The position numbers and the translations under genes are program-made. Of a stretch of 39,786 nt of DNA, positions 1 to 6,411 are shown piece by piece (position 1 is the stretch's first letter; each line of letters starts with the position of its first letter). The notes below the pieces were generated by a model, which was not told where the DNA came from, did not search any database, and worked only from the letters and a program-made list of their open reading frames with translations. The stretch is from Myxococcaceae bacterium (GTDB lineage: Bacteria > Myxococcota_A > UBA9160): contig CAJPFO010000240.1 in NCBI GenBank assembly GCA_905339255.1, positions 1-39,786 of the forward strand, in the 5' to 3' direction.

Positions 1-2
1 GA

Positions 3-578
3 AGCCGTCGTAGCGACGAGGCGAAGGCGACCCTCGCAGCGCTCGAGGCGGACGGCGAGGCCTCGCTCGCGGCGGCACTCGATGGCCTCGCAGGGCGGCT
101 CGAGCGCGCGGGGACGGGAGGAGCGACGCGAGTCGTGGTCGTCACCGACCTCGACGATCGCTGCGGCGGCGACCTGTGCGCGGCCGCCCGATCGCTCGCC
201 GCCGCCGGAGCGAGTCTCGACCTCGTGGTGCTCGGAGACCGACCGACACCGGAGTGTCTCGACGCGATCGAGCCGAGCTCCGGGGCGCCTGCCGTCGCGA
301 GGCCCGCAGCGCCCACCCCGGTTCGCGTGCATCCCTCGGGCGCGGCGCCGATCGAAGCGCTCGCCGATGGAGTCGCGTTCGAAGCTCCTTCGGGAGCGAC
401 GCGCGTCGAGGTCGCGCTCGATCCTCCGCTCGAGCTCGGGCCGTTCCCGATCGCGCCCGGGAGTCTCGTGCGCGTTCGTGTCCTCGACTTTCCAGGACTT
501 CGTCCTCCGGTTCGCGAGTCGAGTGTCGAGGTCTCGGAGGCCGGGACCCGCGAAACCACCCCGGCACCGCAGCCGTGA
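3..578 (+). CDS. VWA-domain protein, C-terminal part (5' truncated)
   Basis: The reading frame is open from the window edge to the TGA at 576-578, so the N-terminus is missing. The visible 191 residues begin in the second half of a von Willebrand factor A fold: a helix (LAAALDGLAGRL), a hydrophobic strand followed by Asp (RVVVVTDLDD), a CGGDLCAAARSLAAAG segment and another strand (LDLVVLGD). This is the layout of bacterial VWA proteins in which the loop after the strand contains a CGGDPC-like disulfide pair. The MIDAS DxSxS motif would lie upstream and cannot be checked. A Pro/Ala-rich, beta-rich tail follows. The stop overlaps the GTG start of the next gene (GTGA), so the two are translationally coupled and probably work together. 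The fold assignment is good; the function is unknown. Confidence 0.75.
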   Translation, partial: SRRSDEAKATLAALEADGEASLAAALDGLAGRLERAGTGGATRVVVVTDLDDRCGGDLCAAARSLAAAGASLDLVVLGDRPTPECLDAIEPSSGAPAVARPAAPTPVRVHPSGAAPIEALADGVAFEAPSGATRVEVALDPPLELGPFPIAPGSLVRVRVLDFPGLRPPVRESSVEVSEAGTRETTPAPQP

Positions 579-2449
579 GCGAGGAGGAGCGCTCGGATCC
601 CTTCGCCATGGCAGCGAGCGCGGCGAGCTACGTGCCACGCCGTGCCACGGAAGAGGCGTTCGCAGCGTTGACGGCGGCGCTCGCGGAGGGCGTGCGGATC
701 GTCGTCCTTTCGGGGCCGCCCGGACTCGGGAAGAGCGTCCTTCTGCGAAGGCTCGAGGCGGGTGGGAGCCCGCGGCGCGCACTCGTCTCGCTTCCCTACG
801 CAGCGCTTCCCGCTCGAGACCTCGCGGCGTGGGCGCTCGGCGTGCTCGGCAAGAGCGGAGACGGCGAGCCCCTGCGGCGGCTCGCCGACGCCGCGCGCGA
901 GAGCGGTGAGATGGTCCTCGTTCTCGACGAAGGGAGCGCGATCCCGCCGGAGGCGGCGCGCGAGCTCGCGTATCTCGTTGGGGATCCGGGATCGGCGCTT
1001 CGGCTCGTGGTCGCGATGACGGAGGATGCGAAGAGCGAGGCCGTTCGCGCGGCGCTCGGTGGGAGCGAGAAGTCGATCCGCCTCGTCGAGCCGATGGACG
1101 CCGCCGAGACCGCAAGCTACCTCGCGACGCGGCTCGAGCGCGCCGGGGTTCCGCCGGATCTTCGTGGGCGCTTCGACGCGACGATCCTCGAAGCACTCCA
1201 CCGGTTCTCGCGTGGGGTCCCTCGCGTGCTTCATCGCCTCGCGGGAGAGGTGCTGCGGCGCGGTGCGGCGGCGCTCGCGGAGCTCGATCTCGACGAACCG
1301 CCGCTAGACGCCGCGCCCGTGGATCGGCGTACGAGCACGCCGCCGGCGAATCCGGCGGCAGCACGCGTGGCCGTTCTCGAGGCCGAGGCTGCGCTTGCGG
1401 CACCGAGCGCGGCCAAGGCGGCCGCGTCCGGGGTGGTGGCAGGGCCGCCGAAGCGGCAGGAGGTGCCCGCGCCCCGCCCACCCGCGGAGGCTCGAAGCGA
1501 GCCGGAGGTGCCGGCGAAGGCGGTGCCTGCAGCCATGCCGCCTGCGCAAGCGCCGCGTCCTCGCGAGGAGACGACGCCAGCGCCGCCGCAGCCGCGCGAA
1601 CCATCGCTACCGAGGCCGCGCGCGCCGCTGCCACCGGAGCAGGAAGGTCGAGCATCGTCCGAGCGGGCGGCGGCGTCTCCTTCGCCGAAGGCCTCGTCGA
1701 ACGAAGCCACTCCGGCTCCGCGCAGCGAAGCAACACGAGCGCGTGTCGCTCCGATTCCGTCGACGAGGACCGGATCGCCTCCGAGGCCGTCCCGATCCGA
1801 GGCGGCCGCGGGCGCGGCGGGAGGCGAGAGAAGGGCGCCGCCGCGACCTGCGAGTCGCGTGCGGCCGACGCAGGTGTTTCTCGCGGCGCTCGTCGTTGGC
1901 CTCGCGGCCGTGGCGATCCCCCTCTGGCTTTCGGGGAACGAGGCACCCTCGACGCCGCTCGAGCCCGTCCATCGGGCGCCGGTGCCCGAACCGAGTGAGC
2001 GGGAACCCGAGGCGGAATCACCGCCCGCGGCGAGGGAGGGAGGGCGCAAGGAGCCCATGCCGCAGGCGCCCGCGGAGCCGCCCTCGACGCCCTCGCCCCA
2101 GGCTGTCCCCGAGCCCCTCGCCGAGCCGCCCGCGGCCCCGCCCGCGGGCGCGGTGCGGCCTCCGGAGGTGGTGCGAGTACAACCTCCCGGGCCTTCGCCG
2201 GTGCCGGTGGCGCCCGAGCCGAAGCCAGCCGACCTGCCGAAAACGGAGCCCTCTCCGGTTTCGGTCGCGGTGAACGCCACGCCCTGGGCCGTGATCGAGG
2301 TCGACGGCAAGGAGGTCGGCGAGACCCCGCTCGCCGGCCTCGCGCTCGCGCCCGGGAGCTACGTCTTCAAGGCGCACATGCCCGACGGACGCGTCCTGGT
2401 GCGCACGGTCGAGATCGACGCGAAGAGCCGCTTCGTGACCTTCCCCTGA
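575..2449 (+). CDS. ExeA-like AAA ATPase with transmembrane segment and C-terminal PEGA domain
   Basis: A 624-aa protein starting at a GTG that overlaps the previous stop. Residues 1-260 are an ExeA/GspA-type AAA ATPase: Walker A GPPGLGKS at about 47-54, Walker B VLVLDEG at about 114-120, and a helical lid ending near RGVPRVLHRL. Residues 270-430 are a low-complexity Pro/Ala/Arg linker. One transmembrane helix lies at about 433-453 (VFLAALVVGLAAVAIPLWL). A second Pro-rich linker leads to a PEGA domain over the last 60 residues (WAVIEVDGKEVGETPL, then LAPGSYVFKA). PEGA domains are surface or periplasmic beta modules. Topology is therefore a cytoplasmic ATPase and an exported PEGA. ExeA-type ATPases act in secretion-system assembly, and a related ATPase is found in PEP-CTERM/exopolysaccharide loci; a role in envelope assembly is inferred only. 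Confidence 0.8.
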   Translation: MSEEERSDPFAMAASAASYVPRRATEEAFAALTAALAEGVRIVVLSGPPGLGKSVLLRRLEAGGSPRRALVSLPYAALPARDLAAWALGVLGKSGDGEPLRRLADAARESGEMVLVLDEGSAIPPEAARELAYLVGDPGSALRLVVAMTEDAKSEAVRAALGGSEKSIRLVEPMDAAETASYLATRLERAGVPPDLRGRFDATILEALHRFSRGVPRVLHRLAGEVLRRGAAALAELDLDEPPLDAAPVDRRTSTPPANPAAARVAVLEAEAALAAPSAAKAAASGVVAGPPKRQEVPAPRPPAEARSEPEVPAKAVPAAMPPAQAPRPREETTPAPPQPREPSLPRPRAPLPPEQEGRASSERAAASPSPKASSNEATPAPRSEATRARVAPIPSTRTGSPPRPSRSEAAAGAAGGERRAPPRPASRVRPTQVFLAALVVGLAAVAIPLWLSGNEAPSTPLEPVHRAPVPEPSEREPEAESPPAAREGGRKEPMPQAPAEPPSTPSPQAVPEPLAEPPAAPPAGAVRPPEVVRVQPPGPSPVPVAPEPKPADLPKTEPSPVSVAVNATPWAVIEVDGKEVGETPLAGLALAPGSYVFKAHMPDGRVLVRTVEIDAKSRFVTFP

Positions 2450-2505
2450 GAACCTGCGGCCGCAGCCGACGGGTGATCTTCGGAAGGGTCCACAGCGCAG
2501 ACCGA

Positions 2506-2534
2506 GCGAAAGAGCGGAACGCCGCTTCGTTCGC
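2506..2534 (+). other. imperfect hairpin between the PEGA gene and tRNA-Pro
   Basis: GCGAA..GAGCGG pairs with CCGC..TTCGC around an AACG loop, with an internal loop between two paired blocks. It could end transcription of the upstream gene or lie in the tRNA leader. No T-run follows, so a terminator role is weak. A perfect 12-base palindrome, CTGCGGCCGCAG, lies at 2454-2465 just after the stop codon. Confidence 0.25.
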
Positions 2535-2551
2535 TACCCATGCGGGCGGTC

Positions 2552-2628
2552 CGGGCCGTAGCGCAGCTTGGTAGCGCGCCTGAATGGGGTTCAGGAGGTC
2601 GCGGGTTCAAATCCCGCCGGCCCGACCA
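2552..2628 (+). tRNA. tRNA-Pro (anticodon GGG)
   Basis: Complete cloverleaf with encoded CCA. The acceptor stem CGGGCCG (2552-2558) pairs perfectly with CGGCCCG (2618-2624), followed by A and CCA (2626-2628). The D arm is GCGC-AGCTTGGTA-GCGC. The anticodon stem is CCTGA/TCAGG around ATGGGGT, giving anticodon GGG at 2586-2588, which reads CCC proline codons. The T arm is GCGGG-TTCAAAT-CCCGC. A C1 base pairing with G72 is typical of bacterial tRNA-Pro. Confidence 0.97.
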
Positions 2629-2780
2629 CCCATCTCCTGGAACACCGTCTCGAGCATCTCCTGGAGCGCGCACAACGACCGCGGCTCGCGGGGAGAGGTC
2701 AGGGCGGGCCTCGCACGCGCGCTCGCCCTCGCCGCACCCGAGCCGCATCCTCTCGCGACCAGCGGGGCGAGGAGATCCCC

Positions 2781-3029
2781 GTGTCGAAGATGACCGTCAA
2801 GGAGGCCGAGGAGTCGCTCGTGCGGACCGTTCGCCGCGTCCGCGACGAGCGCGAGCGCTTCGTGCTGACGGAGGACGGCAAGCCGGTTGCCGCACTCGTA
2901 ACGGCCGAGGATCTTGCCTTTCTCGAGAACCTCGAAGAGCGCATCGACCTCGAGGAGGCGCGCAGGGCGCTGGCCGAGCCGGGCGAGAACATCCCTTGGG
3001 AGAAGGTGAAGGCGGAGCTGGGGCTCTGA
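2781..3029 (+). CDS. Phd/YefM-family antitoxin
   Basis: About 82 aa. The N-terminal half is the Phd/YefM fold that binds DNA as a dimer (MTVKEAEESLVRTVRRVRDERERFVLTEDGKPVAALVTAEDLAFLENLEERI), including the typical 'dGkpvAaLvs.eDl' stretch. The C-terminal half (EEARRALAEPGENIPWEKVKAELGL) is the toxin-binding tail; the E-G-E-N-I-P-W-E-K-V-K segment is typical of antitoxins paired with RelE/ParE toxins. Start choice: GTG at 2781 has GAGGAG six bases upstream; an ATG at 2790 would remove three residues and has no comparable site. It sits about 150 bases after tRNA-Pro and directly before a toxin-like remnant. Antitoxins of this family usually repress their own promoter; no operator was identified here. 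Confidence 0.85.
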   Translation: MSKMTVKEAEESLVRTVRRVRDERERFVLTEDGKPVAALVTAEDLAFLENLEERIDLEEARRALAEPGENIPWEKVKAELGL

Positions 3030-3307
3030 CTCCCGCGCGCGTCTACCGGATCGAGCTGCGACGCGCCGCCCAGCGGAGCCTTGCCGCCTTCCCCAGCGGG
3101 GCACAGGAGCGCATCCGACGGGCCATCGATGTGCTGGCGACGACTCCGGGGCCGCCGTCGAGTCCCGTGCGCGCCTGTCCGCTGAAGCGGCCAGGCGGAC
3201 CGGGCGTCCGGGCGCTCTGCACGGCGATCGTGCGTTCCCTCCGCGCCGCCGCTCTGCGAGACTGCGGCCGCACGACGGGCGAGGAAAGCGCCTCGACGGA
3301 GGAGTGA
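3026..3307 (+). pseudogene. decayed RelE/ParE-type toxin remnant
   Basis: Immediately after the antitoxin, this frame reads VYRIELRRAAQRSLAAFP, then AQERIRRAIDVLATTPGPP. That matches the first beta strand and two helices of RelE/ParE toxins, which are mRNA interferases or gyrase poisons of 85-95 aa. Two defects are visible. First, no ATG, GTG or TTG exists in frame near the expected start; only CTG at 3026 precedes it. Second, the C-terminal beta-sheet with the usual 'RVGDYRvlY...vgHR' pattern is absent and replaced by a non-homologous Arg/Ala-rich tail; a GDR-containing stretch appears in another frame near 3224, suggesting a frameshift. The likely state is an inactivated toxin with a retained antitoxin. 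A functional CTG-started variant cannot be excluded. Confidence 0.55.
3298..3304 (+). promoter_or_regulatory. strong Shine-Dalgarno pointing to a non-canonical ATT start
   Basis: GGAGGAG lies seven bases before ATT at 3312, in the frame of the AraC regulator. The first canonical start in that frame (ATG 3357) has no comparable site and would cut into the first predicted membrane helix. The next upstream ATG in the frame, at 3129, is cut off by a stop at 3183. Confidence 0.45.
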
Positions 3308-3356
3308 TCCCATTTCCGCGCTGGAGGTCCTGCTCCGCGGCCTCGCGGCCGGTGCG

Positions 3357-4406
3357 ATGCTGGCCACGGGGCTCGCGATGCTGGCGGGCGCGCGCCGCTC
3401 ACCGGTGCGCGCCACGGCGACGCTCTTCTGTTTCGCAGCCGCGTCGTTCGCGCTCCACTCGCAGGGGCCCGAGACCGAGGCGCTCGGCGTGCTGCGCCCG
3501 CTCGTCTGGCTCCTCTCGGCCGGCGGCACCGGGTATTTCTGGCTGTTCGCGGTGACGCTCTTCGAGGACCGGCCGCTCGGATGGGATCGGGCGCTGCCGC
3601 CCGCCGCGCTCACGCTTCTCGCGGCCGTGGCGCTCGTCGCTCCGCGAGAGATCGCGCGTGGGGTGTGGGTAACGCACAACCTGGCCGAGATCGCCCTCGT
3701 TGCGCACGTGCTGTGGGTGGTGGGACGCGGTCGGGGAGGGGATCTCGTCGAGGCGCGCCGAACGCTTCGCGCTCCGTTCGTCGCGGTTCTCGCCGTCTAT
3801 GCTGCGCTCCTCTCCGGGCTCGAAATCGCCGGCTACCTCGGTCTCGGCCCGCAGTGGGGGCGCCTGGTCGAGGCGACGTCGCTCGCAGGAATCGCCTTCG
3901 CGGGGGCCGTCGTCTTCTTGCAATCCCGGCCGGAGCTCTTCGACGCACCGCGACGTTCTGTGTCCCGCACGAGGGAGGCGGATCACGCCGAGCCGACAGC
4001 GCTCTCACCCGAGCATCGGATCGCACCGCGGGACCGCATGGCGTTCGAGACGCTTCGCGCCCTCATGGCCAGCGAAGAGATCTGGCGCCGGGAAGGCCTC
4101 ACGATCGGCCAGCTCGCGAGCGAGATCGGAACCCCCGAGCACCGGCTGAGGCGGCTCATCAACGACGCGCTCGGCTACCGTAATTTCTCGGCCTTCCTGA
4201 ACGCGCGGCGAATCGAGGCTGCGACCGCCGCACTGGCCGACCCAGCTCGCGCCGGCGAGACCGTCTCGGAGATCGCGTTCTCTCTCGGGTACACGTCGCT
4301 CGGCCCGTTCAATCGGGCCTTCAAGGAGGCCACTGGCGAAACCCCTACGGGATTTCGCGCCCGCGCGCTCGGCGTCCGCACTCGGATTCCCGAAAAGGCT
4401 CCCTGA
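3357..4406 (+). CDS. AraC-family regulator with N-terminal multi-helix membrane domain
   Basis: 349 aa from ATG 3357; about 364 aa if translation starts at ATT 3312, which restores a full first helix (VLLRGLAAGAMLATGLAML) and has a strong ribosome site. Residues 1-200 hold roughly six or seven hydrophobic helices alternating with short charged loops. Residues about 220-345 are an AraC DNA-binding domain with two helix-turn-helix units: LTIGQLASEIGTPEHRLRRLI and ETVSEIAFSLGYTSLGPFNRAF, ending in the usual ATGETPTGFR. Membrane-AraC proteins of this layout are thought to sense an envelope or lipid signal; the ligand is unknown. The gene lies 111 bases upstream of an exported amidohydrolase in the same direction, which is a plausible target. 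Confidence 0.85.
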   Translation: MLATGLAMLAGARRSPVRATATLFCFAAASFALHSQGPETEALGVLRPLVWLLSAGGTGYFWLFAVTLFEDRPLGWDRALPPAALTLLAAVALVAPREIARGVWVTHNLAEIALVAHVLWVVGRGRGGDLVEARRTLRAPFVAVLAVYAALLSGLEIAGYLGLGPQWGRLVEATSLAGIAFAGAVVFLQSRPELFDAPRRSVSRTREADHAEPTALSPEHRIAPRDRMAFETLRALMASEEIWRREGLTIGQLASEIGTPEHRLRRLINDALGYRNFSAFLNARRIEAATAALADPARAGETVSEIAFSLGYTSLGPFNRAFKEATGETPTGFRARALGVRTRIPEKAP

Positions 4407-4517
4407 TTTCCGGAATCGGCGTGGTTCTTTCGGATCGAGGCAGCGCGGCTTCGAAGCCACCCGCACGGTCGCTGGCACGGCGCCGGATTTCCGGCGGCGA
4501 TCGCGGGGGGATGTTCC

Positions 4518-6044
4518 ATGCGTCGACTCGTCGCTCTCGTCGTGCTCGGCTTCGCGGGTCTCGTGGTGAGCGCTCTGGCGGCCTCCGCTGTATTGCTCGC
4601 GCTCCTCGAGCCGCCCCGGCTCCCGGTTCCGGATCGGGGGGAGTTCACGCTCCGCGATCTCACGGTGGTGAACCCCGGGGGATCGCGTGCGGGGCACGTC
4701 GACGTGCACGTGGTGGACGGCCGGATCGCAGCGGTGTCCCCCGCGAGCGATCGGGCGAATCCTGGCGTGCGTCGGGAGGCCGGCCGGGTTCCCGGCTCCT
4801 TCTCCGGCTCCGACCGCGATCGCGGCGACATCCGCTGCGAGGGCTGCGTCGCGCTCCCGGGGCTTCTCGACATGCACGCGCACATGCCGCCGCGGGTGGC
4901 GATCGGGAACGATCGGCTCTTTGCGCTCCTCTTCCTCGCGAACGGCGTGACGACGATCCGCGAGATCGGCTCGCCCGACGGGAGCGCCTACGCAATCCGG
5001 GACGCGATCGAAGCGGGCGAGTACCCGGGACCCCGCGTGATCTCGTGCGGCTCGGTTCTCGACGGCGACCCGCCCGCGCGAGCCAACAACCTCGTTCTCC
5101 GCACTCCTGACGACGCGCGCGCCGCGGTGGCGGAGGCGGTCCGCAACGGGGCGCGGTGCCTCAAGCTCTACAACCTGCTCTCGCGAGAGGTCGTCCTTGC
5201 GCTTGCGGACGCGGCGCAAGAAGCGGGTCTTCGTCTCACGGCGCACGTTCCGCACTCCGTCTCGCTTCTCGACGCGCCGTACCTCGCGGACGTGCAACAT
5301 CTGACCGGCGTCCCCGTCCCCGCCGACCCCGCACGCGTCGGGCGGAGCGACTACCTGAACTCGGACTTCGCGGCGCTCACGGATTCGCGAATCGAGCAAG
5401 TGGTCGAGGCCGCAAAGAGGCAGGGAACCATCCATACGCCGGCCCTCGTGAACGAGGAGGTGCGCCGTACCCTCGGCGACCCCGAGCGTTTCCCTCCCGA
5501 TCCACAGATCGCAATCCTGCCGGAATTCTGGAAAGTCATCTGGCACACGCTCTGGAAGGCACCGAACCTCGGCGAGAACGAAGCCATCTACGAGGGATTC
5601 CTCGCGCGCGATCGCGCGGCGGTCGCGGCGCTGCTAAGAGCGGGCGTGAGCGTCTACGCGGGGACCGACACGCTCATGCCGTACGTCGCGCCCGGCGCCG
5701 CCCTGAAGGAGGAGATCCGCAATCTGGCGGAGCTCGGCCTCTCGCCCGAGCAGGCGCTCGCGACGGCGACCACGAGCCCGGGCCGCTTCTGGACGGACGC
5801 ATCGTTCGGGCGCATCGAGCCGGGGCTTCCCGCGGACCTCGCGGTCTATCGGGCAGACCCGACGCGCTCGCTCGACGCGCTCGAGAGTCTCGAGATCGTC
5901 GTGGCCGATGGTCGGCTCTACCGGAAGTCCGACCTCGACGCCTGGCTCGAGCGATATCGTCGGCACTTCCACGGTGGGCTCTACGAGCGCGCGATGGCGA
6001 TCGCGACCGCGGCGCTCGCCGGCGGCTACGCGTTCGTCGATTGA
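4518..6044 (+). CDS. membrane-anchored or exported amidohydrolase (imidazolonepropionase/prolidase-like)
   Basis: 508 aa. The N-terminus RLVALVVLGFAGLVVSALAASAVLLALL is a signal peptide or anchor, so the enzyme acts outside the cytoplasm. The body is an amidohydrolase-superfamily barrel. The beta-sandwich strand DLTVVNPGG begins it, the metal-binding HxH lies in LLDMHAHMPP (near residue 120), the probable carboxylated Lys in CLKLYNLL (near 216), further metal-binding His in LTAHVPHS and DVQHLTG, and the last metal ligand Asp in VYAGTDT (near 383). The C-terminus closes the sandwich (ADLAVYRADPTRSLDALESLEIVVADGRLY). All metal ligands are present, so it should be active. The substrate (a cyclic amide, dipeptide or lactone) cannot be read from sequence. 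GGGGGATGTTCC precedes the ATG. Confidence 0.85.
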   Translation: MRRLVALVVLGFAGLVVSALAASAVLLALLEPPRLPVPDRGEFTLRDLTVVNPGGSRAGHVDVHVVDGRIAAVSPASDRANPGVRREAGRVPGSFSGSDRDRGDIRCEGCVALPGLLDMHAHMPPRVAIGNDRLFALLFLANGVTTIREIGSPDGSAYAIRDAIEAGEYPGPRVISCGSVLDGDPPARANNLVLRTPDDARAAVAEAVRNGARCLKLYNLLSREVVLALADAAQEAGLRLTAHVPHSVSLLDAPYLADVQHLTGVPVPADPARVGRSDYLNSDFAALTDSRIEQVVEAAKRQGTIHTPALVNEEVRRTLGDPERFPPDPQIAILPEFWKVIWHTLWKAPNLGENEAIYEGFLARDRAAVAALLRAGVSVYAGTDTLMPYVAPGAALKEEIRNLAELGLSPEQALATATTSPGRFWTDASFGRIEPGLPADLAVYRADPTRSLDALESLEIVVADGRLYRKSDLDAWLERYRRHFHGGLYERAMAIATAALAGGYAFVD

Positions 6045-6411
6045 GCACGAGCCCTCGGAACGGGTCCGGGCGGCCCGGAGGCTGGCGACCCGAATGGATG
6101 GCGCTCCTCGCGCGGGGGGCCGGGTCCGGGGACCGGGTCGTGACGTCCTCTACCCGTCCCCGATCCCCGAGCCGGCGACCGCCTCGCTCATCGCGGTGGG
6201 TCTCACGCTTTCCGGTGTCTCGCGGCGTCGGGACGCGAGATCTCGCACTCGGTGCCGCCCCGCAGCCGCGTAAGGATCGCCGCGCAGCGCGGAGTCCGGA
6301 CCAGGGGGCGCCTTTTCCGGTCGGGGAAATCCACACCGCCCCGGGGGCGGTTGGTGGTAGGGTGGATGCGGGTGCCCGTCCGGGCGGCTCACCTTCAAGG
6401 GATGCCGCGCG
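6045..6411 (+). other. intergenic stretch with a PEP-CTERM tail remnant and a hairpin
   Basis: This 367-base gap has no intact gene of normal size. Frame 1 carries a short open frame from ATG 6094 that ends in a recognisable PEP-CTERM sorting tail, annotated separately. A perfect 7-bp hairpin, ACCGCCC-CGG-GGGCGGT, lies at 6335-6351, about 60 bases before the next gene, and may end upstream transcripts although no T-run follows. The rest is GC-rich sequence (repeated GGTCCGGG/CCGGGTC motifs at 6061-6135) in which I see nothing further. Confidence 0.5.
6094..6273 (+). pseudogene. remnant of a PEP-CTERM sorted protein
   Basis: A 59-codon frame whose residues from about 21 read YPSPIPEPATASLIAVGL, then TLSGVSRRRDARS. 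This is the tripartite PEP-CTERM signal: a Pro-Glu-Pro motif, a hydrophobic helix of about 16 residues and an Arg cluster. Such tails direct exported proteins to exosortase. What precedes it is a Gly/Arg-rich stretch with no signal peptide and no recognisable domain, and it would not be exported as it stands. After the Arg cluster the frame runs on for about 16 residues, whereas true signals end there. It is probably the decayed 3' end of a former gene. Chance resemblance is possible but unlikely given the order of all three elements. Confidence 0.5.

Noticed and set aside
2454-2465. CTGCGGCCGCAG palindrome as a regulatory site
   Set aside because: Short GC palindromes like this are expected by chance at this base composition and it lies just after a stop codon with no promoter nearby.
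2607-2690. Minus-strand ALQEMLETVFQEMGG-like stretch between the tRNA and antitoxin, from two CATCTCCTGGA repeats
   Set aside because: Looks like amphipathic helix but the frame continues into the tRNA on one side and opposite the antitoxin on the other, with no sensible protein; possibly a fragment, not supportable as a gene.
2552-3307. Genomic island integrated at tRNA-Pro
   Set aside because: No integrase, no visible direct repeat of the tRNA 3' end, and composition is unchanged downstream.
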